From UBA6912 sp963792895 (GTDB lineage Bacteria > Actinomycetota > Acidimicrobiia > Spongiisociales > UBA5794): a stretch of 64,000 nt of DNA. The translations under genes were made by a program, and so were the position numbers. Each line of letters begins with the position of its first letter. Position 1 is the first letter of the stretch. The DNA is taken from positions 1 through 64,000 of the forward strand of contig CAWBYA010000006.1 in the NCBI GenBank assembly GCA_963792895.1, given 5' to 3'. The notes beneath the pieces are model-generated. The model was given only the letters and a program-made list of their open reading frames with translations. It made no database searches and was not told the origin of the DNA. Below are positions 29,138-39,100 of this stretch, piece by piece.

Positions 29138-31562
29138 ATGTCGATGGCTTCCGTCACCTACGAGACAGATGTTGGCATTCTCGTTGTGCACGGCATCGGC
29201 AGCCAGACCAAGGGGGCGACACTTCGCGGGGTCGTCGATCCCCTGATGCGCCACCTCGGAGACCAACTCGGCTCGGGGCCAGGAGGCACAGCCCCCCGGT
29301 TGCGGCCGGTCGACTGTGAGGATGAGCAGCCGACCGTGCTGGTGAACGTGCCGCCCGTCGGCACGATGAGCGAACAATCGTGGCTCATCCGGGAGGCGCA
29401 TTGGGCTGAAGCCTTCGATGCGCCGAGCCGCAGCGAGACCTCGCGTTGGCTTGCCTCCGTCGGGCCTTGGTTCGTGTTCTTCTTCATTGCACGCCTCTGG
29501 CGCCGGTTTGGTTTCGTGTGGTGGCAAGCGCTGATCGGCCTCGGCGTCGGTGCGGCACTTGTTCTCTCCATCGTGGCGGGAAGAGACAACGAGGAGGGCG
29601 TGGCGCTGCTCGCCATCGCCGGTGCGGTCGCCCTGGGCACCCTGAGCTGGCTACTCGGGAGCAGGTCGGGACGTCCGTTGGCAGGCTTGGTCGTCGCCGG
29701 CACTTCGGTTGTGCTCTACCCGCTCGCCGCCTTCCTCACCGTCGGAGTCGTGCTGCTCGCGGCTCTGAGCATCCTCCCCATTCCCGGCGCCAAACGGCTA
29801 CGACAGCTGCAAACTGCCGTGGCCGGCAGCATCGGGGACAGCTACGCGCTCGGTGGCCAACCCGCGCCGGGAGCGGGCGATGCGCGACGTGATCCGATGC
29901 TCCCTCGAGGGCCTGATCCAGGCCATGCGGCCAGTCGCCGACCAGCCGATCGTGCTCCTGTGCCATTCGCAAGGAGCGGCGCTCACCTACCGGTTGCTTC
30001 GTCAGGAGTGGCCGGACATTCTCGATCGGCGAAGGGTCACCCTCCTGACGTACGGGAGCGCGGTTGTCCCCATCCACGTCCTCGAGTACCGCTATCGCTC
30101 AGGGGCGTCGCGCCGTCTCCTCAGCGGCATCGCCGCATTCCTGGGGCTGGTGTCGTTGCTCGGGCTCGCCGTGTTGCTCGTCCGTAGCGCAGCGCTTGCC
30201 GACACGCCGGGGTTCCTCTGGGTCCTTGCCGCCTTTGGGCTCGGCGCCGCCACGCTGAGTGCGTTGAGCGATGCCAGGTGCCTCGACGGCGGCGCCAGAC
30301 CCGCGGTCAGGAAGTTCGGCTCCGGCGACCGGATGACGGTGGACGAGCTCGAGCACGACATGGTGTCGGAACGCAGCAGCGGGGACGGCCCAGCGAACGA
30401 CGCTCCGCAGCGTGCGATACGACGGATGGTGAACGAGCTGACCCGACCGGACGGATGCGACGAGCGCCTCTTCATCCCCGGCTTGAATGCCGGGACCGGC
30501 GGGCTGCGCTGGGTCGATCTCTATGCGGCGTGGGACCCGGTGCCCAACGGTTCGCTGCTCCTGGCGGAGCCTCGAGCGATCCCGATTCGCGACCCGGGCC
30601 GGTATCGCACGCTGCAACCCACATGGACCTCCGGGGGCGTCGTGCTTCCCGAGAGCTACCTCGTGTCCAACGACCATCAACCGTGGCTCGACCACGTGAC
30701 CTACCGCACCAACGTCGAAGACGTCGTCAGCCGCTTTGCAATGGAGGCCGCTGCCACGGTCTCCGGCGCAGCCCCCGACCTGTCCGCCTTCGAGCATCGG
30801 CTCGCCTCCGGGAATGCACCCGGTTCGGGACTCGCCAATCCTGCTGCGGAGGCAGGCAGGCGGGGCCGGCAGCATCGAGGCTGGTGGCTGTTCGGCGGCC
30901 AGCTCGTCGCACTCGTCCTCGCCGTCGCTGCGATGACGCTGAGGAGGGAACGCCTTCCCGACCTGGGCGACTGGGCGCTGGCACGGCTGCCGCGCCCGCT
31001 CGTCAGCGCCCTTGCCGGGCTCATAGACATGGTTCCGACGCAGGTGCGCGATTGGCTCGCGGGAGGCACCCGCGATCCGAGCCACGGCTACGGCCTCACG
31101 ATTGCACTCGTCACAGTCGCGGGCCTTCTCCTGCTTCAGTTCGCCGTTGTCCGCTCTTGGCAGGGTCGCGCCACGGAGTTGTTTGCCCGCGGCGATGAGT
31201 CACCCGGTCGTGCGTGGTGGCTGGCGAAAGCACTCGTGGTGGTGCTGGTCATCGGTCCGGCCCTCGTCGTGTGGGCTCAGGTGCCCGAGGCCGCACGCAC
31301 GCCGCCGACGGTCGTGACCGTCTCGATCGACGGGATTCCGGTTCCCGGTGTCGTCACCATTCAACCGCTCGGCGAAGCCGCCGAACGCGCTCTCGAGGTA
31401 GAGGTTCCGGTCGAAGGTTCGACCGTGCGCCTCCGAGGCGAACGCCTCGTCGTGAGCGATGTCGACTCGCCCGGAGGGAAGGACTGCTCGGCGCAGTACG
31501 AGCCCGGCATCATCCTCGTGACCTGCGCCCCAACGAGCGAGCCATTCGCACCCGACGGGTGA
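29138..31562 (+). pseudogene. Alpha/beta-hydrolase-like protein with membrane helices, one frameshift
   Basis: Start ATG 29138 has GAAGGGG upstream. The N-terminus has GILVVHGIGSQTKG, a lipase-like oxyanion strand. Several hydrophobic segments follow (SVGPWFVFFFIARLW, VGAALVLSIVAG, LYPLAAFLTVGVVLL). The frame then shifts at about 29,860: removing one G in CTCGGTGGCC rejoins SYALV to ANPRRERAMRDVI. The second part has the nucleophile-elbow-like LLCHSQGAALTYRLL, more helices and a C-terminal soluble tail. Corrected length is about 807 residues. The family resembles membrane-associated lipase-like proteins; no substrate can be named. The shift is probably a sequencing error because codon use is unbroken across it. 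Confidence 0.65.
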
Positions 31563-31582
31563 CAATGGCCGGCGCGGTGCGA

Positions 31583-32062
31583 CTACCGCAGGATCGCCAG
31601 CATGATTCCGCTTGCGATCACCCACGCAAGCCAACCCACGATGACGGTGCCGATCGCTTTGCCGGTCGTGAAATCCTGCCCTTCGCGGATGGCGACCACT
31701 GAGGCGACGAGCGCCCAGATCGACCCGACCCAGCCGAGGAACGGGATGATGCCGAGGGCGAGCGGCGCCTGGGCGAAGCCGAGCACCCGCTGCATCTCGC
31801 CGAAGTTCGACTGCCCGTCGAACACGTTCCGGCCGACGATGTCGGCGATCCAGGACCACACGAGCCAGCCCACGACGCCGACGATGATCGACCAGACGAT
31901 CGGCCAGAGGAACCCGCGGTATACGAAGGCGTTCCCAATCCCGGTGAGGGTGCTGACGATGACGACCAGCAACGCCGCCTGCTGTGTGTAGCCGGGGTCG
32001 GACTCGACGGTGTTGTAGAAGTCGACGTCGAGCCGCGCGGCCCGAATGGCGTTCTCGAGCAT
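31583..32062 (-). CDS. Yip1-type multi-pass membrane protein
   Basis: 159 residues from ATG 32062 with GGAGGCACC just upstream. A short cytosolic N-terminus (MLENAIRAARLDVDFYNTVE) leads into several membrane segments: AALLVVIVSTLTGIGNAF, IVWSIIVGVVGWLVW, LALGIIPFLGWVGSIWALVA and IVGWLAWVIASGIMLAI. The arrangement matches bacterial YIP1-domain proteins, whose function is unknown. It is convergent with the hydrolase-like gene and lies downstream of the dehalogenase gene on the same strand. Confidence 0.75.
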   Translation of the reverse strand: MLENAIRAARLDVDFYNTVESDPGYTQQAALLVVIVSTLTGIGNAFVYRGFLWPIVWSIIVGVVGWLVWSWIADIVGRNVFDGQSNFGEMQRVLGFAQAPLALGIIPFLGWVGSIWALVASVVAIREGQDFTTGKAIGTVIVGWLAWVIASGIMLAILR

Positions 32063-32127
32063 GGTGCCTCCGGTTGTGGTGCAGTGACTGAGCGTAGCCA
32101 GACCGACGGTGGCGCTGCTCGGGTCGG

Positions 32128-32988
32128 TCAGAGCCCTGCGTACCACTCGGCGAGGGCGGCGCCGATGAGGTCGGCGGAGTCCTCTTGGATGAAGTGAATC
32201 CCCGGAACGGTGATCTCTGCCTGGTTGGGCCAGGTGCGGCAGAAGTCACGTTGGGGACCGGTCAGGATCGAGCCCGGATCGGCGTTCACGAACAGCTTCG
32301 GCAGGTCGCTCGACGCCAGCCATTCCGCATAGCTCGAAACGATGTCGTGCACGTCCGCTGGTTCGCCCTCGATGGGGATTTCGCGCGGCCAGGTGAGCGT
32401 GGGACGGCGGGACTCTCCGGCCTCGAGGTACGGCCTGCGGTACTCCGCCATCTCATCGTCGGTGAGGGCGCGGATCACCGACGAGGGGAGGATGCGCTCG
32501 ACGAACACGTTCTTCGTGAGGATGATCTCCTCGCCGGCGTCGGAGCGCATCGCCTGGAAGATCGGGCGGGCCGGCTCGGGCCACGCTTCCCACGACGTGA
32601 CGGGGCTGACGATGGCCTCCATGTAGCAGTAGCCCTTCACCCCTTCCCGATGCCGGTTGCCCCAGTCGAACCCGAGTGCGGAGCCCCAGTCATGCACCAC
32701 GAAGGTGGCATCGTCGGCCACCCCGAGCTGCGCCAGCAATCCGTCGAGGTAGGTGCGGTGCTCCACAAACCGGTAGCTGTCGGGCCCACTGTTGGGGAGC
32801 CCGGCCGAGTCGCCCATCCCTATGAGGTCGGGTGCGATGCACCGGCCGAGATCGGCGACGTAGGGGATGATGTCGCGCCATAGGAACGAGGACGTTGGGT
32901 TGCCGTGGAGGAACACGATCGGGTCGCCATCCCCCTCCTCGTGGTAGGCCATCGAGAGTCCATCGACCTCGGCATACTGTTTGTGCAC
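32128..32988 (-). CDS. Haloalkane dehalogenase (LinB/DhaA-like)
   Basis: 286 residues from GTG 32988 with GGGAGGTG upstream. The alpha/beta-hydrolase landmarks are HGNPTSSFLW (oxyanion region, residues 28-37), VVHDWGSALGFDW with nucleophile Asp100 followed by the halide-binding Trp101, YMEAIVSP and the catalytic His in GIHFIQEDSAD. Asp as nucleophile distinguishes it from Ser esterases. The enzyme converts haloalkanes to alcohols plus halide in the cytosol; natural substrates of most members are unknown. A longer frame upstream to 33108 lacks family similarity. Confidence 0.9.
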   Translation of the reverse strand: MHKQYAEVDGLSMAYHEEGDGDPIVFLHGNPTSSFLWRDIIPYVADLGRCIAPDLIGMGDSAGLPNSGPDSYRFVEHRTYLDGLLAQLGVADDATFVVHDWGSALGFDWGNRHREGVKGYCYMEAIVSPVTSWEAWPEPARPIFQAMRSDAGEEIILTKNVFVERILPSSVIRALTDDEMAEYRRPYLEAGESRRPTLTWPREIPIEGEPADVHDIVSSYAEWLASSDLPKLFVNADPGSILTGPQRDFCRTWPNQAEITVPGIHFIQEDSADLIGAALAEWYAGL

Positions 32989-33131
32989 CCGACACCTCCC
33001 GATCTGCGGAGCCACCACACTACGCCCGTCGCCGCCGGCGCACGTCGGCCGCCGTTGGTCACCACCGGCGGCTACCTCCGCCTCTGGCGCCACGTCTGGC
33101 AGGCCCATACGGTGCGTGCGGAGGTGGAGAC

Positions 33132-33317
33132 ATGGTCTTCGACCCTTATTGCTCCGTTTGTGACAGCCGGCCGCTCTTGGGCTTCCACTCGCTGCGCGGC
33201 CTCGAGAACACAGAAGATGGCATCGTGCTCGTCTTCGAGTGCCCCACCTGCCAAGGCGACGCAGTGATCGTCACGGGCAAACGGGTGTACGAGAAAACGG
33301 AAGTCCCGGCGCGCTGA
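33132..33317 (+). CDS. Small zinc-ribbon protein
   Basis: 61 residues from ATG 33132 with GGAGGTGGAG immediately upstream. Two Cys pairs (PYCSVCDS and FECPTCQGD) are spaced like a zinc ribbon around a short beta hairpin. No further domain is present. It could bind nucleic acid or act as a protein-interaction module; nothing in the context decides. Confidence 0.7.
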   Translation: MVFDPYCSVCDSRPLLGFHSLRGLENTEDGIVLVFECPTCQGDAVIVTGKRVYEKTEVPAR

Positions 33318-33326
33318 GGCGCAGCC

Positions 33327-34130
33327 TCACGCGACTGCATCACGCCACGCTGCAGCCAGCGCACCGACGGTTGGGTGCCGCCGCTCGGGCTTGGTAGCCG
33401 TTGCGGCTGCAGCGACCTCAGCAATGGACGAGTTCGCAGCGTTGCCGACGAGTTCCTGAATGGCCCGTCCCAGGTTGAAGACCGTGGTTCGTTGGTCGAT
33501 GGTCGCACCGGCCGTCGACTCCTCAGGCGCCATGAATCGCGTGGAGCCAGGAAGCCGCTGAACGCTCAGAACAAAAGGGCCCGGCCGGTATTCGTCGAGG
33601 TCACACAACCACACCCGGTGTGCACCGAAGTCGTAGATCACACACCCGTCGTAGAAGTCGCCGGCGACATAGCCGGCTGCGACGACTGCTACATGCGCCT
33701 CGATGATCGTCGTGAGCGCCGCGATGATGCGGTTTGGCGGCATCGACCGGAAGCGAAGGTGGGCACTCTCCGGTGCGCCGCGACCCTCTTCGCCCGGAGC
33801 GGCCACGGGGTCGTACAGCACCTCGCCGTCGACCCACGGGTAGACGAGCACCGGCCCGGATGCGGCACGGAAGCTGTGGACGAGCGGGATGATCGCCGGG
33901 TGGCCGACGGACCGATGGAAACGTGTTGCACCAAGGAGGCTCGTGGCAGCCTCAGTGGTGCTCGCGTACTTGACGAACCACGACCGAGGACCGGAGTCGA
34001 CTCGAAGCGAGATACACCCCGAGTCTTGCTCACGCCACGTTCGACCGACGGTCCCGACGCTCGCGAGGAAGAGCTCTACCGGCCCCGCGATCTGATCGAC
34101 GTGGACCCAGGGATCGGCCGGGTCCGTCAT
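33327..34130 (-). CDS. Protein-kinase-like protein with altered catalytic motifs
   Basis: 267 residues. An ATP-binding Lys candidate is in SWFVKYAS. The catalytic loop position reads GYVAGDFYDGCVIYD instead of HRDLxxxN. The metal-binding segment reads LCDLDEYRPGPF instead of DFG. RFMAPEE matches the APE region (activation-loop end) closely. The fold is clearly of the Ser/Thr kinase type but the HRD/DFG residues are changed, though the Asp residues are kept. The ATG overlaps the thioesterase gene upstream (34127-34130), so the pair is co-expressed. Confidence 0.8.
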   Translation of the reverse strand: MTDPADPWVHVDQIAGPVELFLASVGTVGRTWREQDSGCISLRVDSGPRSWFVKYASTTEAATSLLGATRFHRSVGHPAIIPLVHSFRAASGPVLVYPWVDGEVLYDPVAAPGEEGRGAPESAHLRFRSMPPNRIIAALTTIIEAHVAVVAAGYVAGDFYDGCVIYDFGAHRVWLCDLDEYRPGPFVLSVQRLPGSTRFMAPEESTAGATIDQRTTVFNLGRAIQELVGNAANSSIAEVAAAATATKPERRHPTVGALAAAWRDAVA

Positions 34131-34507
34131 CCGAGGCCCGCAACGAACCGACTCCGATCGACGACCGCCCGCACGATCTCGCCGCGGGCAACCTCACCCT
34201 TCTCGTCGGAGGCGGCCACTTCGAAAACGATGCGGCGACCGGCAACTGCGGCAATTCGCGCATGCGCGGTCACCTGGGCGCCCACACCCGTCGCACGGGT
34301 GTGGTCGAGCACAACCCGAACGCCAACGGTGGTCTCGGTGGGGTCGAGGCCGAACGCGACTGCAGCCACCGTCGCCTCCTCGCACAGCGCGACGAGACGC
34401 GGCGTCGCCAGCACAGGTACGTCGCCCGACCGGAAGGAGGGCGCGGTGTCGTTCTGGCTCACCCGCAGGTGAGCCGAGCCCTCGGATCCCGGCTCGATAT
34501 CCGCCAT
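34127..34507 (-). CDS. Thioesterase, fluoroacetyl-CoA thioesterase-like hotdog protein
   Basis: 126 residues. The pattern VLATPRLVALCEEATVAAV, with its Thr/Glu pair, and a VRVVLDHTRATGVGAQVTAHARI strand is that of FlK-type hotdog thioesterases. In these a Thr, Glu and His form the active site; candidate Thr, Glu and His (LDHTRAT) are present. Broader members hydrolyse various acyl-CoAs, so fluoroacetyl-CoA should not be assumed. It overlaps the kinase-like gene by 4 bp. Confidence 0.85.
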   Translation of the reverse strand: MADIEPGSEGSAHLRVSQNDTAPSFRSGDVPVLATPRLVALCEEATVAAVAFGLDPTETTVGVRVVLDHTRATGVGAQVTAHARIAAVAGRRIVFEVAASDEKGEVARGEIVRAVVDRSRFVAGLG

Positions 34508-34604
34508 CTCGGCCTCCCTTGACTCGCCGCCGGCCGTGCAACGTACCAGCAGCGCCGGCGCAGCCGCACGCTCCCTCGTCCTTGGCGGCTCGTCGGCACC
34601 CCCC

Positions 34605-34610
34605 TAGCCT
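34605..34610 (+). promoter_or_regulatory. -10 element of a probable leaderless promoter for the M20 peptidase
   Basis: TAGCCT ends 8 bases before the ATG at 34619, leaving no room for a ribosome site. Transcription would then start at or next to the start codon. Leaderless mRNAs with TANNNT -10 boxes are common in actinomycetes. The call rests on spacing alone. Confidence 0.45.
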
Positions 34611-34618
34611 GCGCGACC

Positions 34619-35953
34619 ATGCACGAAGATCTCGCCACCGCCGTCGATCAGCTCCTACCCGATATCCGTACCGACCTCGAGAGCCTCATCCGGATTCCGT
34701 CGATCAGCGCAGCCGGCTTCGATCCCGGCGAAGTGCGTCGCTCGGCGCAGGCCGTTGTCGAGCTCATGCAGGATGCCGGGATTGGGAACAGCCGACTTCT
34801 CGACGTCGATGGCGCCCACCCGGCCGTCTTTGGAGAGATTTCGGCGCCCGATGGCGCACCCACGGTCTTGTTGTATGCGCATCACGACGTGCAGCCTCCC
34901 GGCCCCGATTCGTCGTGGACGACACCGCCCTTCGAGCCAACCGAGCGTGCCGGGCGCCTCTACGCCAGAGGCAGCTCGGACGACAAGGCTGGTATCGCCG
35001 TTCACCTCGGGGCGATCAAGGCCTTCCGTGGGCAGCTGCCGGTGGGCGTGAAGCTGTTCGTGGAAGGCGAGGAGGAGATCGGCTCGCTCCATCTCGGCCG
35101 CTTCATCGAGGAATACAACGAGCTCCTCGCCGCCGACGTCATCGTCATCGCCGATTGCGGGAACTGGCGCGTCGGCACGCCCGCACTGACCACCTCGTTG
35201 CGAGGGCTCGTCGACTGCGTGGTCGAAGTACGCACCCTTGCAGCGGGCGTACACAGCGGGCAGTTCGGCGGAGCCCTCCCGGATGCACTGACGGTCCTCT
35301 GTCGCACGCTGGCCACTCTCCACACCGCCGACGGCCGAGTCGCCGTGCCGGGACTCGTCGCGACGGAGACAGACCCGCTCGACCTGACCGAGGCGGAACT
35401 ACGCAAGCAGGCGGGGGCGCTCCCCGGCACACACCTCATCGGCACCGGATCGATCACGGCTCGCATGTGGACCATGCCCGCCATCTCGGTGCTGGCGATC
35501 GATGCGCCGCCGGTGACCGAGGCGATCAACCAGCTACTCCCTTCGGCCCGGGCCAAGGTGAGCATGCGGCTGGCGCCGGGCGACGATCCGCGGCGAGCAA
35601 TGAAGGCACTTGTCGCGCACCTCGAGGCGAACGTCCCGTGGGGGGCCGAGGTGACCATCACTCCGGGTGCCGCTGGAGAGCCGATCGCCCTGCAGACCAG
35701 CGGTCCGGCATACGACGCGTTCCGCGAGGCGTTCTCGCACGCATGGGGCACCGCGACGGTGGAGATCGGCGTGGGCGGCTCGATTCCGTTCGTTGCCGAG
35801 TTCCAGGAGGCATTCCCGGCTGCCGCCATTCTGCTGACCGGGGTTGCCGACCCGACCAGCCGGGCGCACGGCCCTGACGAGAGCCTCGATCTCGACGAGC
35901 TCAGGCGCGGCACGCTCGCCGAGGCCATCGCACTGAGGTTGCTGGCGACGTAG
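34619..35953 (+). CDS. M20 family dipeptidase
   Basis: 444 residues. PTVLLYAHHDVQPPG holds the first metal ligands (HxD), ARGSSDDKAGIAVHLGA the bridging Asp region, FVEGEEEIGSLHLGRFI the catalytic and metal Glu residues, and SRAHGPDESLDLDEL the last His ligand. A lid/dimerisation domain lies between about 185 and 350. It hydrolyses dipeptides or N-acyl amino acids with two zinc ions in the cytosol. Probably leaderless, with no Shine-Dalgarno sequence before the ATG. Confidence 0.92.
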   Translation: MHEDLATAVDQLLPDIRTDLESLIRIPSISAAGFDPGEVRRSAQAVVELMQDAGIGNSRLLDVDGAHPAVFGEISAPDGAPTVLLYAHHDVQPPGPDSSWTTPPFEPTERAGRLYARGSSDDKAGIAVHLGAIKAFRGQLPVGVKLFVEGEEEIGSLHLGRFIEEYNELLAADVIVIADCGNWRVGTPALTTSLRGLVDCVVEVRTLAAGVHSGQFGGALPDALTVLCRTLATLHTADGRVAVPGLVATETDPLDLTEAELRKQAGALPGTHLIGTGSITARMWTMPAISVLAIDAPPVTEAINQLLPSARAKVSMRLAPGDDPRRAMKALVAHLEANVPWGAEVTITPGAAGEPIALQTSGPAYDAFREAFSHAWGTATVEIGVGGSIPFVAEFQEAFPAAAILLTGVADPTSRAHGPDESLDLDELRRGTLAEAIALRLLAT

Positions 35954-36097
35954 TTCCTCTCGGACGGGATTCACCCGGCGACGGACGAGCGTCGGCCTTG
36001 TCGCCCAACGGCTTACGATCGTTGGCCACCTGCCGATAGGGCCATGTACAGCCGGATGCCGAGAGACCCTCCATGGTCCATGGGGTCCGACGCACTG

Positions 36098-36127
36098 TTG
36101 ACCGGGTCTTGACAGAGCCCGTAGCGT
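36098..36127 (+). promoter_or_regulatory. Sigma-70-type promoter before the giant ORF
   Basis: TTGACC (36098-36103), an 18-bp spacer and TAGCGT (36122-36127) match a housekeeping promoter. Transcription would start around 36134, about 27 bases before the ATG, leaving room for the GGAGAGG ribosome site at about 36147. Confidence 0.5.
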
Positions 36128-36160
36128 CGCCCGTGGTAGTGGTGGTGGAGAGGCCAGAGA

Positions 36161-39100
36161 ATGGTGAGTGATCTGAGCGCGCGGCGCTCGGTGTTTGCGA
36201 CGCCTCAGATTCCCGCGTCCGCGTATGAGCTCGCCGAAGCCCGAGGATGCCTGCTGGAGCTGAGTGTCGGCCTTGCATTGCTGACGGGGAGATCGCTCGT
36301 CGGATCGAAGCGATCGGGAGCCCTTCTCGTGAGCGAACCGTCGTGGCCGGCGGCGTGGCAGGTCTCTGCGCGCAGATTCCACGAAGGATTGGCGATCGGT
36401 TGCCGAGACGATCTCGATTTGGTGCTCGGCATCGCATTCGAAGCGCAGCTGGCTCGGGACACCGGCGCATGGTGCTCGGCCTGGTGGGTGAACGAGACCG
36501 CGCTCGTGGCAGCTCACAAGACGGCCGACGAGCTGATCGAACTCTTCGCAGAGGGGCAGAGCTCCCCGCTCAATGCTCTCGATCCGGGCAAGGCGCACAT
36601 CGTCCGTGGCGTCCTCGTCGAGACGGTTGCCGCGCCGGTGTACGAGCCGGCCGGGCCGGGCGCCTACCGCCTCTCGGACGACTCCGGAAACGACGCCATC
36701 ACCATCAACCTCGCCCGTGTGTCGCTCCTCGACCCGCAAACCCCCGTGCTGGCATTCGGGGCGGTCAGGCATCTGTCGGACGAGCCCGCATATGACATCG
36801 GCAGGCTCGTAGCAGCCGCCGCCGAGAGCACTCCCGGCCAACAGCCCGGCGCTCTCGGCGCACTGCGACGCCGGGTCCCCGTTGCCAGCGTTGTTGCGGC
36901 AGACCTCGCAGAAAGCACGGGCGGCTTGCGGGCTACCGGTCTCCACGTGCTGAGAACCGGCCTCACATGTCCCGACACGGCGGGAGGGGAGCCGCTCGTG
37001 GCGCCCGGCCTCGTCGATATCGATGGGGAAGTCGGCGTCATCCCCTCGCCTCATTCCCCGCGGCCAGTGGCCGAGAGCGAGACGTTTCTCGTGGCGGGCT
37101 ACCGGCTCGACCCCACGAATCGGCCGGCTCTCGTCCTGGAACCCGTAGCGCCCGATGCGGCCGTCGACCCCACCGACAACCTGCGGGTCGACGTCGGCAC
37201 CGAGGTCACCGTGACTCTGGGCGACCGCATCGCATGTGAGAAGGGCGACATCGCAGAGCTCCGGACACAGGCCGGCGAGGCTCGCTTCTACGTGTCCGGT
37301 GCCGCCGGACTGTCCACGGACGATCAAGATTTCCTTCATCGCCTCCCTGCAGGAACCGAGATGGCAGCCGTCGTCGTGCCCGACTCGGCGCACCAGTCCC
37401 TCACGGTCTCCTTGCGCCCGGCGCTGTGGCGACAGCTGCTCGCGACGTCCCCGGATGGCCGCTGGCACGTGGCACGCATCCTCGCCATGTCGGACGGAGA
37501 GATCACGGTCGAGCTGGGACAGGCCGATCCCTCGCTCGGTATCGGCCATCGCTTCACCTCCAGCGCGGAGAACGCCAAGGACATCGGCGAGTTCGTGGCA
37601 GGCGGCACGGTGGGGGTGCGCCTCGCTCCCCTGGCGCTGCCGTTCCCGACCACTTCATCGCACGACACAGCTGCCGAGTTGGCAGCGCGCCACGACGATG
37701 TCTTCGAGCTGCGAGGCGACGATCTCCTCGTGCGAATGCCACCGTCTCGTTCGCTGATCCAGAGCCTCGAGTCCCTCGACTCGTCTGACGGCTGGCGTCA
37801 CCAGCTCTGGCAGTGGTACGACGAGTGCCACGTCCTGGTGATTGCCGAGATCGCCAGTGCGTTCGCAACCACCGCGGACGAGCCTGCAGGGAAGCCAACG
37901 CCTTCGGCTCCGACTCCACCGGAAGCGGTCACTCAGACGGAGGCCGCGGAGACGGCCTCGGCCGACGCGACCGCAGGAACCGAGATGGCTGCGCGAGTTC
38001 CCACAGACGCCCTCCACCGACTCGTGACCGACGGCGTGCCCGAACCGGATCTGGTGGGCAGTGTTCCCAACGCATCGGTCGCCATCACGGGTGATGTCGT
38101 GACCATCACCGCAGAGCGAGCGCCAGACGCACGCGTGATCCTGGCGGCGGTGCGACGGCGCATCCTTCCTGCCCGTGGCCGAATCGCCGTCACCCAGGCC
38201 TCGGCACCGACCGCCGAGCACATCGCGGCTATCGGCGAACAGATGGACGGCGAGGTGCGCTTCGAGGAAGACCTGCTGTCGGCGCATGTCGCTGCACCGT
38301 CCATCACGGAGCTCAAGACGTTGCTCACCCGCATCGAAGGCGAGGTGCCGGACGCCAAAGGTGAGGTCATCGCGTTTGCCGACCTCGAGGTCATCGAGAA
38401 CGGCATGTCCCGACAGCCTTCCTCTGCCGAGCCGAACCCCGATCCGGTGGCCCCCGAGCTCTCCGGACCCGAGAGGCCGACGGCCGGAGACATCGCACCA
38501 CCCCATGACGACGGCCACCCCGACCCATCCGCAGACCCCGCCGCCCATGCCACGGACGGTGCTGCAACAAGCGCTGCTTGGATCGATGCCCCAGAGACGA
38601 ACGGGTCCCACAACCTCGGCACGGCCGACGGCTCGTATGCCGCCGAGCTCGGCGCTGCGGAAACTGCGTTGCCCGTCGCCGACCTCGACGAAGCCGCTGC
38701 CCACTTCGCCGACGACCACGCCGACCTTGCTGAAGACCAGGTCGAGCTCACGAACGGCCATCGGCACCATGACGCCGGAGAGCACGACGAGCCGGACGAG
38801 ATCGCAGCACCCGAGAACACCGCAAACCACTCATGGCACGACACCTGGCCTGACCCCGTCGACGACCACACCGAAGTCGTCGAGGACCGCACCGAGCACA
38901 CCGAAGCAGAGCTCACCCCCACCGACGAGCCAGACGAGGTCGCAGCACCCGAGGACACGGCAGACCACTCATGGCACGACACCTGGCCCGACCCCGTCGA
39001 CGACCACACCCAACACGTCGACGACCACGCCGAACTCACTGAAGACCACGAGGAGAACACGGAAACCCAGCTCACCACAACCGACGAGCCAGACGACGTC

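Noticed and set aside
34519..37549. Long overlapping frames opposite or shifted to the M20 peptidase and giant ORF (452 and 671 codons)
   Set aside because: High-GC DNA keeps non-coding frames open. These have Arg/Gly-rich compositions and no domain, while the accepted frames have clear motifs and normal codon use.
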